Shown here: positions 35,499-42,869 of the stretch, piece by piece
Layout of the letters: every line of letters begins with the position of its first letter
Position numbering within the stretch: position 1 is the first letter of the stretch
NCBI RefSeq assembly: GCF_000331005.1
Contig: NZ_AEJB01000328.1
Coordinates: forward strand, 1 to 57,150
DNA length: 57,150 nt
DNA from: Streptomyces turgidiscabies Car8
Lineage (GTDB): Bacteria > Actinomycetota > Actinomycetes > Streptomycetales > Streptomycetaceae
Direction of reading: 5' to 3'
Translations under genes and position numbers: made by a program
Notes under the pieces: generated by a model
Seen by the model: the letters and a program-made list of their open reading frames with translations, nothing else
The model's database searches: none
Told to the model about the DNA's origin: nothing

Positions 35499-36370
35499 TC
35501 ACAGCCACTGCTGGACCGCCGCGATCTGAACCGTCGCCTCGAAGCGGACGGCGAGCTTGTCGTATCGGGTGGCCACGGCCCGGTGCTGTTTGAGGCGGCT
35601 GATCCCGCACTCGACCGCGTGGCGGGCCTTGTAGTCCTGGCGGTCGAAAGCGGGCGGACGCCCTCCCGTGCCGCCTCGGCGCCTGCGGTTGCGGATCTGG
35701 TCGGCCGGCTCGGGGATCGTGCACCTGATCCCGCGTCGGCGCAGGTAGGCGCGGTTGGCTCGCGAGGAATACGCCTTGTCGCCCCGTACCCGCAATGGAC
35801 GCACCCGCGGGCGTCCGCCGGCGGTGCGGGGCACCCGGATCGCTTCGAGGACCCGCTCGAACTGCGGGCTGTCACCCCGCTGGCCCGCCGTGACCAGCAG
35901 CGCCAGCGGCTTCCCCCCCCCTGCTCACAGGCCAGATGGATCTTCGTGGAGAATCCGCCGCGCGAGCGGCCCAGCCCGTGATCGTCCGGCTCGGTCCGCG
36001 TCCCGCCCGCAGGTTCCTTCTGCCCGGCCGTGTCCCGGCGGGCACCGGCAGCATGCTGATGGGCCCGGCAGACCGTGGAATCGACGTTCACCTCCCACAC
36101 GATCAGACCCGCAGCATCGGCCCGGGCCTGCAGAGCAGTCAAGATCCCAGCCCACACACCCTCACGCTGCCAACGCCTGAACAGCCCGTAGACCGTCTGC
36201 CAGTGCCCGTACTCGACCGGCAGATCCCGCCACGGCACACCGGTCCGCACACGCCACCGCACCCCGTCGATCAACAGACGCCGGTTGCGAACCGGACGCC
36301 CCAGTCCCCCGACCGGCAACAACGGCTCCAGCACCGACCACTGCTCATCCGAAAGATCCCCACGCCCCAC
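35499..36370 (-). CDS. IS5-family transposase, two frames joined by a -1 shift at a G run
   Basis: The first frame starts at GTG 36370 and encodes a DUF4096-type domain ([17 protein letters not shown]) and the first DDE aspartate ([13 protein letters not shown]). The second frame supplies the second Asp ([16 protein letters not shown]) and the Glu ([21 protein letters not shown]) and ends at 35499. They meet at a run of nine G (minus strand; plus 35913-35921), where a -1 shift joins EQ-GG to KPLALLV for about 290 residues. A programmed frameshift or polymerase slippage is plausible; a one-base deletion inactivating the element is the alternative. Confidence 0.82.
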
Positions 36371-36500
36371 CCCGAGATCATCGCGGCCCGAAGAGGAACT
36401 GCGGGGTCACTTCCAAAACACGGCCTAGCGGTTCGCCGGGTGCGCGGCTGGTGGGCGCGGGCCGAGCCGCGCGGCTCGGCCCTGGCAGTCGCAGCCGACC

Positions 36501-36668
36501 TCAACCCACCTCAGGCTCCTCGGCGGACGACGGCACCCCCGCCGACTGGAAATCCGCGTCGAGCGCCGACAGATCCGCGTTCAGTGCGGCCATCAGCTCC
36601 TCCATCTGCTGCAGCAGTCCCTTCGGCTGTGCGGGCCCCGCCTGCTGCGGCACGACTTCTTCGGACAA
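36501..36668 (-). CDS. small acidic protein, 55 aa, TTG start
   Basis: The minus strand has GGAGG seven bases before TTG 36668, and the frame then encodes SEEVVPQQAGPAQPKGLL followed by a helical, leucine-rich QQMEELMAALNADLSALD segment, ending at TGA 36501-36503. Composition (acidic, helix-forming, low Arg) differs from the surrounding Arg-rich random frames, which supports real coding. It was the convergent neighbour of DUF6099 before the IS insertion. I do not recognise a family, and no leader-peptide maturation genes adjoin. Confidence 0.5.
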   Translation of the reverse strand: MSEEVVPQQAGPAQPKGLLQQMEELMAALNADLSALDADFQSAGVPSSAEEPEVG

Positions 36669-36939
36669 TGGACGGCCTCCTCGGCCCCTGGCCCCCGAAG
36701 GAGCCGACGCGGGTGCGCCCCGGAACGAGCGGGCCGGCAGTCGAACTCGCCGGCCGGTCGGTGCCGGCGCGGGCGCCGGTCGGGCCGGCACCGACCGAGC
36801 CAACGATCACCACTGTGGGGGGTCACTGGCACAGCCCCGCACCTCACACGCCGTTGACGCTTTTTCACCCGACCGGGGAGGCGTGGGACAGGGGACACCG
36901 GTGGGGTTGACCGGTGTTCGACCGTGCAGGATGGGGGTC

Positions 36940-37863
36940 ATGGACCTTCGTATCTTCACCGAACCCCAGCAAGGCGCCACCTACGACACCCTGCTCACCG
37001 TGGCGAAGGCCACCGAGGACCTCGGGTTCGACGCGTTCTTCCGCTCGGACCACTACCTCCACATGGGAGACGGGGACGGCCTGCCCGGCCCCACCGACGC
37101 CTGGATCACCCTCGCCGGACTCGCCCGCGAGACCAGCCGCATCCGCCTCGGCACCCTGATGACGGCCGCCACCTTCCGTCTCCCCGGCGTCCTCGCCATC
37201 CAGGTCGCGCAGGTCGACCAGATGTCCGGCGGCCGGGTCGAACTCGGCCTGGGCGCGGGCTGGTTCGAGGAGGAGCACAAGGCGTACGGCATCCCGTTCC
37301 CGCAGGAGAAGTTCGCCCGCCTCGAAGAGCAGCTGGCGATCGTCACGGGTCTGTGGGGGACCAAGGCCGGCGAAACGTTCAGCCACCACGGCACGCACTA
37401 CGACCTCACCGACTCCCCGGCCCTCCCCAAGCCCGCGCAGGACAGGATCCCCGTACTCATCGGCGGCCACGGCGCGGCCCGTACCCCACGGCTGACCGCA
37501 CGGTACGCCGACGAGTTCAACATGCCCTTCGGGTCGGTCGAGGACACCGAGCGTCAGTTCGGCCGGGTGCGGGCGGCGGCCGAGGATGCGGGCCGCAAGG
37601 CCGACGACCTGACGTATTCGAACGCGCTCGTGGTCTGCGTCGGCAGGGACGACCAGGAAGTGGCCCGCCGCGCCGCCTCGATCGGCCGTGAGGTCGACGA
37701 ACTGAAGGCCAACGGACTGGCGGGTTCCCCGGCCGAGGTCGTGGAGAAGATCGGCCGGTACGCGGAGGTCGGCTCCCGGCGGATGTACCTCCAGATCCTC
37801 GACCTCGACGACCTGGACCACCTGGAACTCATCTCCTCGCAGGTGCAGTCCCAGCTGTCGTAA
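36940..37863 (+). CDS. LLM-class F420-dependent oxidoreductase
   Basis: 307 residues from ATG 36940 (MDLRIFTEPQQGATYDTLL), with AGGA eight bases upstream. The luciferase-like TIM barrel is recognisable: FDAFFRSDHYLHMG, RIRLGTLMTAATFRLPGVLAIQVAQVDQMSGGRVELGLGAGWFEEEHKAYG, and PVLIGGHGAARTPRLTARYADEFN. These fit the TIGR03560-type F420-dependent subgroup. It catalyses hydride transfer with coenzyme F420; the substrate is unknown. It is monocistronic, ending at a strong hairpin. Confidence 0.9.
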   Translation: MDLRIFTEPQQGATYDTLLTVAKATEDLGFDAFFRSDHYLHMGDGDGLPGPTDAWITLAGLARETSRIRLGTLMTAATFRLPGVLAIQVAQVDQMSGGRVELGLGAGWFEEEHKAYGIPFPQEKFARLEEQLAIVTGLWGTKAGETFSHHGTHYDLTDSPALPKPAQDRIPVLIGGHGAARTPRLTARYADEFNMPFGSVEDTERQFGRVRAAAEDAGRKADDLTYSNALVVCVGRDDQEVARRAASIGREVDELKANGLAGSPAEVVEKIGRYAEVGSRRMYLQILDLDDLDHLELISSQVQSQLS

Positions 37864-37892
37864 CCCCGATGCCTGGCCCGCGCGTGGCCGGT

Positions 37893-37938
37893 GCGTACCC
37901 CGTCGAAGCCTCCCCTGCCCGGACACGACGGGGTACGC
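37893..37938. terminator. bidirectional hairpin between convergent genes
   Basis: A 13-bp perfect inverted repeat, GCGTACCCCGTCG (37893-37905) and its complement (37926-37938), with a 20-base loop sits between the LLM oxidoreductase (ends 37863) and the convergent secreted hydrolase (ends 37951). Confidence 0.7.
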
Positions 37939-37950
37939 CTGCGGCGCGGG

Positions 37951-39495
37951 CTACCGGTCGGCCACCACCGGCAACCCCGGCCCCGCGCACCGCACATCCG
38001 CCGGTGGCACCCGCCCCTCGACCAGATATGCGGCGGCCGTCGAGTCCACGCACGGGTTGCCCCGGCTCGCGAACACGCCGTGGGAGTAGTCGTCGTCGAG
38101 GGTGACCAGGCGGGAGCCGGGCAGCAGACGGCGCAGTTCGCGGGCGCCCTCGATCGGGGTGACGGGGTCGTGGGCGGAGGCGATGAGGAGGACGGGCGGG
38201 GCGGCGGGGCTGCCCAGGGCCGTACGGCGGGCAGGCCGGTGGTGCCAGAAGGCGCAGGCTGACGCCTCCATGCCGGTCAGCACGGGCTGTGGGTCCAGCA
38301 GGCGCGTGCGGTGGAGGTCGGCAAGGACGCGTCCGGGTGCCGGGCCGGGTCCGTCGGCGCACTTCACCGTGCGGTTCGCGGCCTCGAAGACCCGTGCGTC
38401 CGGCGAGTCGGGGGCGGTCGCGGGGCGGAGTGTGCCCGGCGTACCGTCCCGCAGATACGTCCGCAGTCCGTCGGCCAGGCCTTCCCAGCGTTCGGTGCGG
38501 CCGAGGGCACGGTAGACGGCCCGGTCGAAGGCCGTCGCCCCGAACCCGTCGACGGGCCGTGCGCGAAGCCCGTCCCGCACTCGCAGATACGCGTCACGCA
38601 CCGCCGGGGCGTCGTCGCCGAGCCCGAAGCGGTCCGGGTGCCGTGCTGTCCAGGCGAAGAAGGTGTCGCGCTGGCGCAGCAGCGCCCGGCTCTGTATGAC
38701 GTCGAACTCGTACCAATTCCACGGCCCGACGACACTGTCCAACACCATCTTCCCCACCCGGTGAGGGAATTGGGCCGCGTAGGCGGCGCCCAGATAACTC
38801 CCGTACGAGACACCGAGGAAGCTCGTCCGGTGCTCGCCGAGGGCGGCACGGATCGCGTCCATGTCCTGTGCCGTCTGTTTTGTGGAGAGGTGCGGCAGCG
38901 CCTCGCCGCCGACGCCCGCCGCGCAGTCGTCCGCCAGCGCGCGCAGTGAGCGGAGGTACGCCGACTCGGCCCGGGGCCCCACGGGCACCGGGTCCGCACC
39001 CGGACGGTCGCTGTCGAACAGGCCGCCCATCGCACCGCAGTCGGCGGGTGAACTCAGGCCGGTGCCACGTGGATCGAAGCCGATCACGTCGTACGCCCGT
39101 CGAACACTCTCGGGCAGCCTGGCCCGCTTCGTGACCGCGTACGGCACCCCGGAGCCGCCCGGCCCGCCTGGGTTCACCAGGAGGATGCCGCGCCGCTCGG
39201 CGGCCGTACCCGAGGCGCGGACCCGGGAGACGGCGATCCGCAGCCGGGGGCCGCCTGCCACCGGTGCGTCCCAGTTCAGGGGCACGTCGAGCCGGCCGCA
39301 CTCGACGGTCTCGGGCGCCGCCGGTCTCGGTACGGAGTCGGGGCAGGTGCCGAAGTGGATGCCGGCGGAGGTGGGGGCTGGAGCAGGGGCAGGGGTGGCT
39401 TGGGCTGTCGGGGTGGGGGTGAGGGGCGCGGCGCCGATCAGGAGGGCGCACAGCAGTGCGCACGGCAGGGCCGTATGACGTGGGGGGCGGCTCAC
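37951..39495 (-). CDS. secreted alpha/beta-hydrolase, tripeptidyl aminopeptidase-like
   Basis: 514 residues from GTG 39495, chosen because it places a Sec-type signal at the N-terminus (RPPRHTALPCALLCALLIGAAP then an Ala/Pro/Thr-rich spacer). An upstream TTG at 39582 would add a non-signal extension. The S33-type fold shows the oxyanion NPGGPGGSG, FDPRGTGLS, the nucleophile elbow GVSYGSYLG (about residue 228) and late Asp (SAHDPVTPIEGA) and His (DDYSHGVF). Paired Cys suggest an exported enzyme like Streptomyces SlpD/E and Tap. It is divergent from the metallophore-like operon, and the Zur-like box lies in the shared promoter region. Confidence 0.85.
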   Translation of the reverse strand: MSRPPRHTALPCALLCALLIGAAPLTPTPTAQATPAPAPAPTSAGIHFGTCPDSVPRPAAPETVECGRLDVPLNWDAPVAGGPRLRIAVSRVRASGTAAERRGILLVNPGGPGGSGVPYAVTKRARLPESVRRAYDVIGFDPRGTGLSSPADCGAMGGLFDSDRPGADPVPVGPRAESAYLRSLRALADDCAAGVGGEALPHLSTKQTAQDMDAIRAALGEHRTSFLGVSYGSYLGAAYAAQFPHRVGKMVLDSVVGPWNWYEFDVIQSRALLRQRDTFFAWTARHPDRFGLGDDAPAVRDAYLRVRDGLRARPVDGFGATAFDRAVYRALGRTERWEGLADGLRTYLRDGTPGTLRPATAPDSPDARVFEAANRTVKCADGPGPAPGRVLADLHRTRLLDPQPVLTGMEASACAFWHHRPARRTALGSPAAPPVLLIASAHDPVTPIEGARELRRLLPGSRLVTLDDDYSHGVFASRGNPCVDSTAAAYLVEGRVPPADVRCAGPGLPVVADR

Positions 39496-39576
39496 GGGTC
39501 TCGCAATCTCGTGTCGGTCGGAGTGGGAGCCCGGCTCCCGGACCGACCCGGCTTCGGTAATCGTCGGGTCATCAGA

Positions 39577-39604
39577 TGACAATGAAAACGATTATCGATA
39601 ACGT
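39577..39604 (+). promoter_or_regulatory. promoter with Zur-like box filling the spacer
   Basis: A candidate promoter TGACAA (39577-39582), 16 bp, TAACGT (39599-39604) precedes the operon beginning at 39692. Its spacer holds TGAAAACGATTATCG (39583-39597), close to the actinobacterial Zur box (TGAAAACGATTTTCA-like; two mismatches to that form). An overlapping perfect palindrome TTATCGATAA lies at 39592-39601. Binding there would block RNA polymerase, as expected for zinc-dependent repression. The same box could affect the divergent hydrolase. Confidence 0.6.
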
Positions 39605-39691
39605 GTCCACGGTCAAGTCCGGAGCCCTCCCTGGCGGGAGTGCCTTCGCGCTGCCCCGACGGCTGTGACCGGCGGGGTGGAAAGGGGAGTT

Positions 39692-40951
39692 GTGGCTCAT
39701 TTGCTGGTGGTCGAGAGCTGGGTCGGATCGATGAGCAGGCTGCTGCCACGGGCGATCCGGGAGAGCGGGCACGAGTTCACGTTCCTCACCCGTGACCTGC
39801 ACCACTATCTGCGCAACGCTCCCGAGGGGGCCGCGCATCCGCTGCTCGGTGCCCGCAACGTGGTCACCGCCGACACCAATGACCTCGACCAACTGCTGCC
39901 GTATGTCGAGCGGTTGCACGGGGTGCTCGGCTTCGACGGGGTGATCACCTCGTGCGACTACTACCTGCCCACGGTCGCCAGGATCGCCGGGCACCTCGGG
40001 CTGCCGGGCTCCGGCCCGGAGGCCGTGGAGAACGCCTGCCGAAAGGACGCCACCCGGCGCGTGCTGGCGGACGCCGGGGTACCCGGGCCGCGCTTCGCCG
40101 TGTGCGAGGAATGGGCAGACATCGTCCGCGAGGCCGCCGACATCGGCTACCCGCTGGTCGTCAAGCCGGTCGACCTGTGCGCGGGGATGTACGTCCGCCG
40201 AGTCGACGACGAGGCTCAACTCGCCCAGGCCTGCAGGGCGTTGAGCTCCTTCCCGGTCAACGCGCGGGGCCAGCGGCGCCCGCCCGTCGTACTCCTCGAA
40301 GAGTTCCTCGACGGGCCCGAGGTGAGCGTCGAGACGGTGTCCTGTGCGGGCGCGGTCCACGTCGTCGGGGTGACCGACAAGAGCATCGGCGGAGCGCCCG
40401 CCTTCATCGAGACCGGCCATATGTTCCCGGCCGCCCTCACGGCCGCCGACACCGAGGCCGCCGAGCAGACCGCGCTGGGCGCCCTGAAGGCGCTCGGCCT
40501 GGTGGAGGGGGTCGTGGCGCACACCGAGATCAAACTGACCTCCGCAGGGCCGCGCGTCGTCGAGGTCAACCCCCGTCCGGCCGGCAACCGGATCACCGAA
40601 CTCGTCCGCCACGTCACCGGCATCGACCTCGCCGCCGCCTTCGTGGACGTCTCCCTCGGTCACGCACCCGACCTGCGCCGCACGGACACCGGTCTGCGCA
40701 GCGCGGCCATCGGTTTCCTCGTCCCGGAGACGGAGGGGACATTGGAGTCAGTACCCGACGGCAACCAACTCCGCGCTCAGGAGGGCGTGTTGGAGGTGCA
40801 GCTCACGGAACCCGGAACCGTCGTCAAAGCGGCGGGCAGCAACAACGAATACCTGGGACACGTCATGGCGGCCGACCCGGCCGGACTCGGCGCCCGCGCC
40901 CGCGTCGACTCCCTGCTGGACGAGCTGCGGTCCGGACTGGTGATCCGGTGA
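39692..40951 (+). CDS. ATP-grasp carboxylate-amine ligase (L-amino acid ligase type)
   Basis: 419 residues from GTG 39692, next to AAAGGGGAG; GTG 39677 and ATG 39731 are alternatives. A preATP-grasp Rossmann part (LLVVESWVGSMSRLLPRAI, about 1-110) precedes the ATP-grasp domain: YPLVVKPVDLCAGMYVRRV, LLEEFLDGPEVSVETV, and the Mg-binding VVEVNPRPAGNRITELV near residue 295. This C-terminal form is shared with BacD/dapdiamide-type ligases that join a carboxylate and an amine using ATP. It is the first gene of the operon and probably makes the key amide or peptide bond of the product. Confidence 0.85.
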   Translation: MAHLLVVESWVGSMSRLLPRAIRESGHEFTFLTRDLHHYLRNAPEGAAHPLLGARNVVTADTNDLDQLLPYVERLHGVLGFDGVITSCDYYLPTVARIAGHLGLPGSGPEAVENACRKDATRRVLADAGVPGPRFAVCEEWADIVREAADIGYPLVVKPVDLCAGMYVRRVDDEAQLAQACRALSSFPVNARGQRRPPVVLLEEFLDGPEVSVETVSCAGAVHVVGVTDKSIGGAPAFIETGHMFPAALTAADTEAAEQTALGALKALGLVEGVVAHTEIKLTSAGPRVVEVNPRPAGNRITELVRHVTGIDLAAAFVDVSLGHAPDLRRTDTGLRSAAIGFLVPETEGTLESVPDGNQLRAQEGVLEVQLTEPGTVVKAAGSNNEYLGHVMAADPAGLGARARVDSLLDELRSGLVIR

Positions 40952-41787
40952 ACGCCGGGCCGCGTACGCCCGCAGTGACCTTCCCGGAACTCGCCGCCCG
41001 TGCCCTCGCCGGTGATCTCGGCCCCGATCCGCGCACGGAACGCGTCTCCGTGGCCTTCGCCACCCGGCAGGCCGTACGGCACGACGGGCGGGGCAGCGGA
41101 TACCGCAACGAGGTGCTCAGCCTGCGCCTTGGCGCCGCCGTCGGGTCGTGCGCTGTCGAACCCGGGGAACTCCCGGACGACGCGATCGACACCTGCGTCG
41201 GCGCGGACGTCGCCCAGCTTCTCCGACACCCCCTGCTGCCCGTGCGCGTGGCCGCCCTGGACGCCTACCTCATGCACCTCACCCCGCACGTCCCGGAGCA
41301 CGGGGCCCGGACGGTCCAGCTTCCGTCGGGGTCCTCGCTGGTGAAGTCGCGGGCCCGGGCGAAGACCGTCGTGTCACTGCTCGACCTGCCCGCCGGGGCC
41401 ATGGTCCTCGTCGTCGGGGTCGTCAACTCCCTTCTTGAGGCGCTGCGTTCGCGAGGACTGAACCATGTGGCGTGCGATCTGAAGGGCGGCACGACGGAGT
41501 GGGGCGAGCCGGTGGTCACCGATGCCCTCGCCGAAGTGGAGAGCGGACGCTGTGACGCCGTACTGGCCTCCGGGATGACGCTCGGCAACGGCACGTTCGA
41601 GCCCCTGCGGCGCCATGCGCTGTTGAGCGGACAGCAGTTGGTGATGTTCGCCCAGACCGGCAGCGCGATCCTTCCCCGCTTCCTCGGGCACGGAGTGAGC
41701 GCGGTGTGCGCGGAACCGTACCCCTTCTTCTGGCTCGACGGCGGCCCCGGCGCCATCCACTGCTACGGCGGGAGCGGCCCCCGATGA
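40948..41787 (+). CDS. Rossmann-like/heavy-metal-chelation family protein (DUF4213/DUF364 type)
   Basis: 279 residues from GTG 40948, overlapping the ligase stop (GTGA). The second half looks like the DUF364 Rossmann-like domain: VVGVVNSLLEALRSRGLNHVACDL, VLASGMTLGNGTFEPLRR, then a strand-turn near VCAEPYPFFW. Family members are described as putative heavy-metal chelation proteins. The N-terminal half (about 1-130) fits the DUF4213-like partner. In a zinc-type regulated operon with a small-molecule assembly set it may bind the product-metal complex or catalyse a step; neither can be decided from sequence. Confidence 0.7.
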   Translation: MNAGPRTPAVTFPELAARALAGDLGPDPRTERVSVAFATRQAVRHDGRGSGYRNEVLSLRLGAAVGSCAVEPGELPDDAIDTCVGADVAQLLRHPLLPVRVAALDAYLMHLTPHVPEHGARTVQLPSGSSLVKSRARAKTVVSLLDLPAGAMVLVVGVVNSLLEALRSRGLNHVACDLKGGTTEWGEPVVTDALAEVESGRCDAVLASGMTLGNGTFEPLRRHALLSGQQLVMFAQTGSAILPRFLGHGVSAVCAEPYPFFWLDGGPGAIHCYGGSGPR

Positions 41788-42869
41788 CCATCGCCGCCGT
41801 GCGGTCCGTCCCCGCAGCACGCCATGAACTGCTGGCGCTCCTCGGCCGCACCCCGCTCGCCCGGATCACCGCCGAACTCCCGGGCCCGCAACCGGGGTTC
41901 TGGGCCAAGCTCGAAGGACTCGGGGCGGGCGGCATGAAGGCACGCGCCGCAGTGTCCATGCTGATCGGCGCCCGCGAGCGAGGCGAACTGCGTCCCGGCG
42001 CACCGGTGGTGGAGTCGACCTCCGGCACTCTCGGAGTCGGGCTCGCCTTCGCCGGACAGGCCCTCGGGCATCCCGTCGTACTGGTCGGTGACAGCGAACT
42101 GGAGCCGTCGATGCGCCAGTTGCTGCGCTCGCACGGAGTACGGCTGGAGATCGCCGACCGCCCTGCAGCACAGGGCGGCTGGCAGGCGGCGCGACTCGCC
42201 CGCCTCCGTGAACTCCTCTCGGCGCTGCCCGACGCCTACTGGCCCGACCAGTACAACAACCCCGACAACATCGCCGGATACGCCTCTCTGGCCGCCGAAC
42301 TCACCGCCCAGCTCGACCACTTGGACGTCCTGGTGTGCAGTGTCGGCACCGGCGGACACAGCGCCGGAATCACCGGACCACTGCGTCGGCGCTGGCCCGG
42401 ACTACGGCTCATCGGTGTCGACGCGACCGGCTCCACCATCTTCGGCCAGCCCGCCCGCCCCCGCCTGATGCGCGGCCTCGGCAGCAGCATCCACCCACGC
42501 AACGTCGCCTACGACGCCTTCGACGAGGTCCACTGGGTCGGCCCCGCCGAAGCCGTGGACAGCTGTCGCAGGCTCGCCCGCGAGAGCTTCGTCAGCGGCG
42601 GCTGGAGCACCGGCGCCGTCGCCCGCGTCGCCGCCTGGGCGGCCCGCGTCCACCCCGGTGCCGTCGTCGCCACCGTCTTCCCCGACGGCCCGCACCGCTA
42701 CCTCGGCACCGTCTACGACGACGACTTCGCCCTCGCCCACGGCCTGGACCCGGACACGGCGGCGACCCGTCCGGTCGAGATACCGCACCCCCGAGCCGCC
42801 GAAGCCACCGGCTGGGTGCGCTGCACCCGCGTCACCGACCCGCTCTCCCCGCAGGAAAGGAACCAGTGA
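41784..42869 (+). CDS. cysteine synthase-like PLP-dependent enzyme (beta-substitution)
   Basis: 361 residues from ATG 41784, overlapping the previous stop (ATGA). It is a fold-type II PLP enzyme: LLGRTPLARITAELPG, the Schiff-base Lys region GAGGMKARAAVSM (family form is SVKDR), the ESTSGTLGVGLAF substrate loop and the phosphate-binding SVGTGGHSAG. Relatives such as SbnA make 2,3-diaminopropionate-type products from phosphoserine for metallophores. Here it may build a beta-substituted alanine building block. The altered MKAR and SGTL motifs suggest a specialised substrate. It is coupled to the downstream epimerase-like gene. Confidence 0.85.
   Translation: MTIAAVRSVPAARHELLALLGRTPLARITAELPGPQPGFWAKLEGLGAGGMKARAAVSMLIGARERGELRPGAPVVESTSGTLGVGLAFAGQALGHPVVLVGDSELEPSMRQLLRSHGVRLEIADRPAAQGGWQAARLARLRELLSALPDAYWPDQYNNPDNIAGYASLAAELTAQLDHLDVLVCSVGTGGHSAGITGPLRRRWPGLRLIGVDATGSTIFGQPARPRLMRGLGSSIHPRNVAYDAFDEVHWVGPAEAVDSCRRLARESFVSGGWSTGAVARVAAWAARVHPGAVVATVFPDGPHRYLGTVYDDDFALAHGLDPDTAATRPVEIPHPRAAEATGWVRCTRVTDPLSPQERNQ

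Larger units (their letters stand above)
35091..36425 (-). mobile_element. IS5-family insertion sequence, 1335 bp, with passenger gene
   Basis: Terminal inverted repeats are GGCCGTGTTTTAGAAG (35091-35106) and the complement of 36410-36425, matching at 15 of 16 positions. The target duplication is TA (35089-35090 and 36426-36427) within an ancestral CTAG. The element carries a DDE transposase in two frames and a small second gene, both on the minus strand. Size, ends, TA target and the DUF4096-DDE arrangement fit the IS5 family (IS427-like group). Confidence 0.9.

Noticed and set aside
35348..36370. Continuous 340-codon transposase frame through the passenger region
   Set aside because: After the G run this frame loses the DDE signature; the catalytic second Asp and Glu are in the other frame ending at 35499.
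36501..36668. RiPP precursor reading of the small acidic protein
   Set aside because: No lanthipeptide, radical-SAM or protease genes adjoin, and the C-terminus lacks a Cys/Ser/Thr-rich core.
39583..39601. Iron-box (DmdR/IdeR) reading of the operon operator
   Set aside because: The iron-box consensus TTAGGTTAGGCTAACCTAA is absent; the site matches a Zur-type pattern better.
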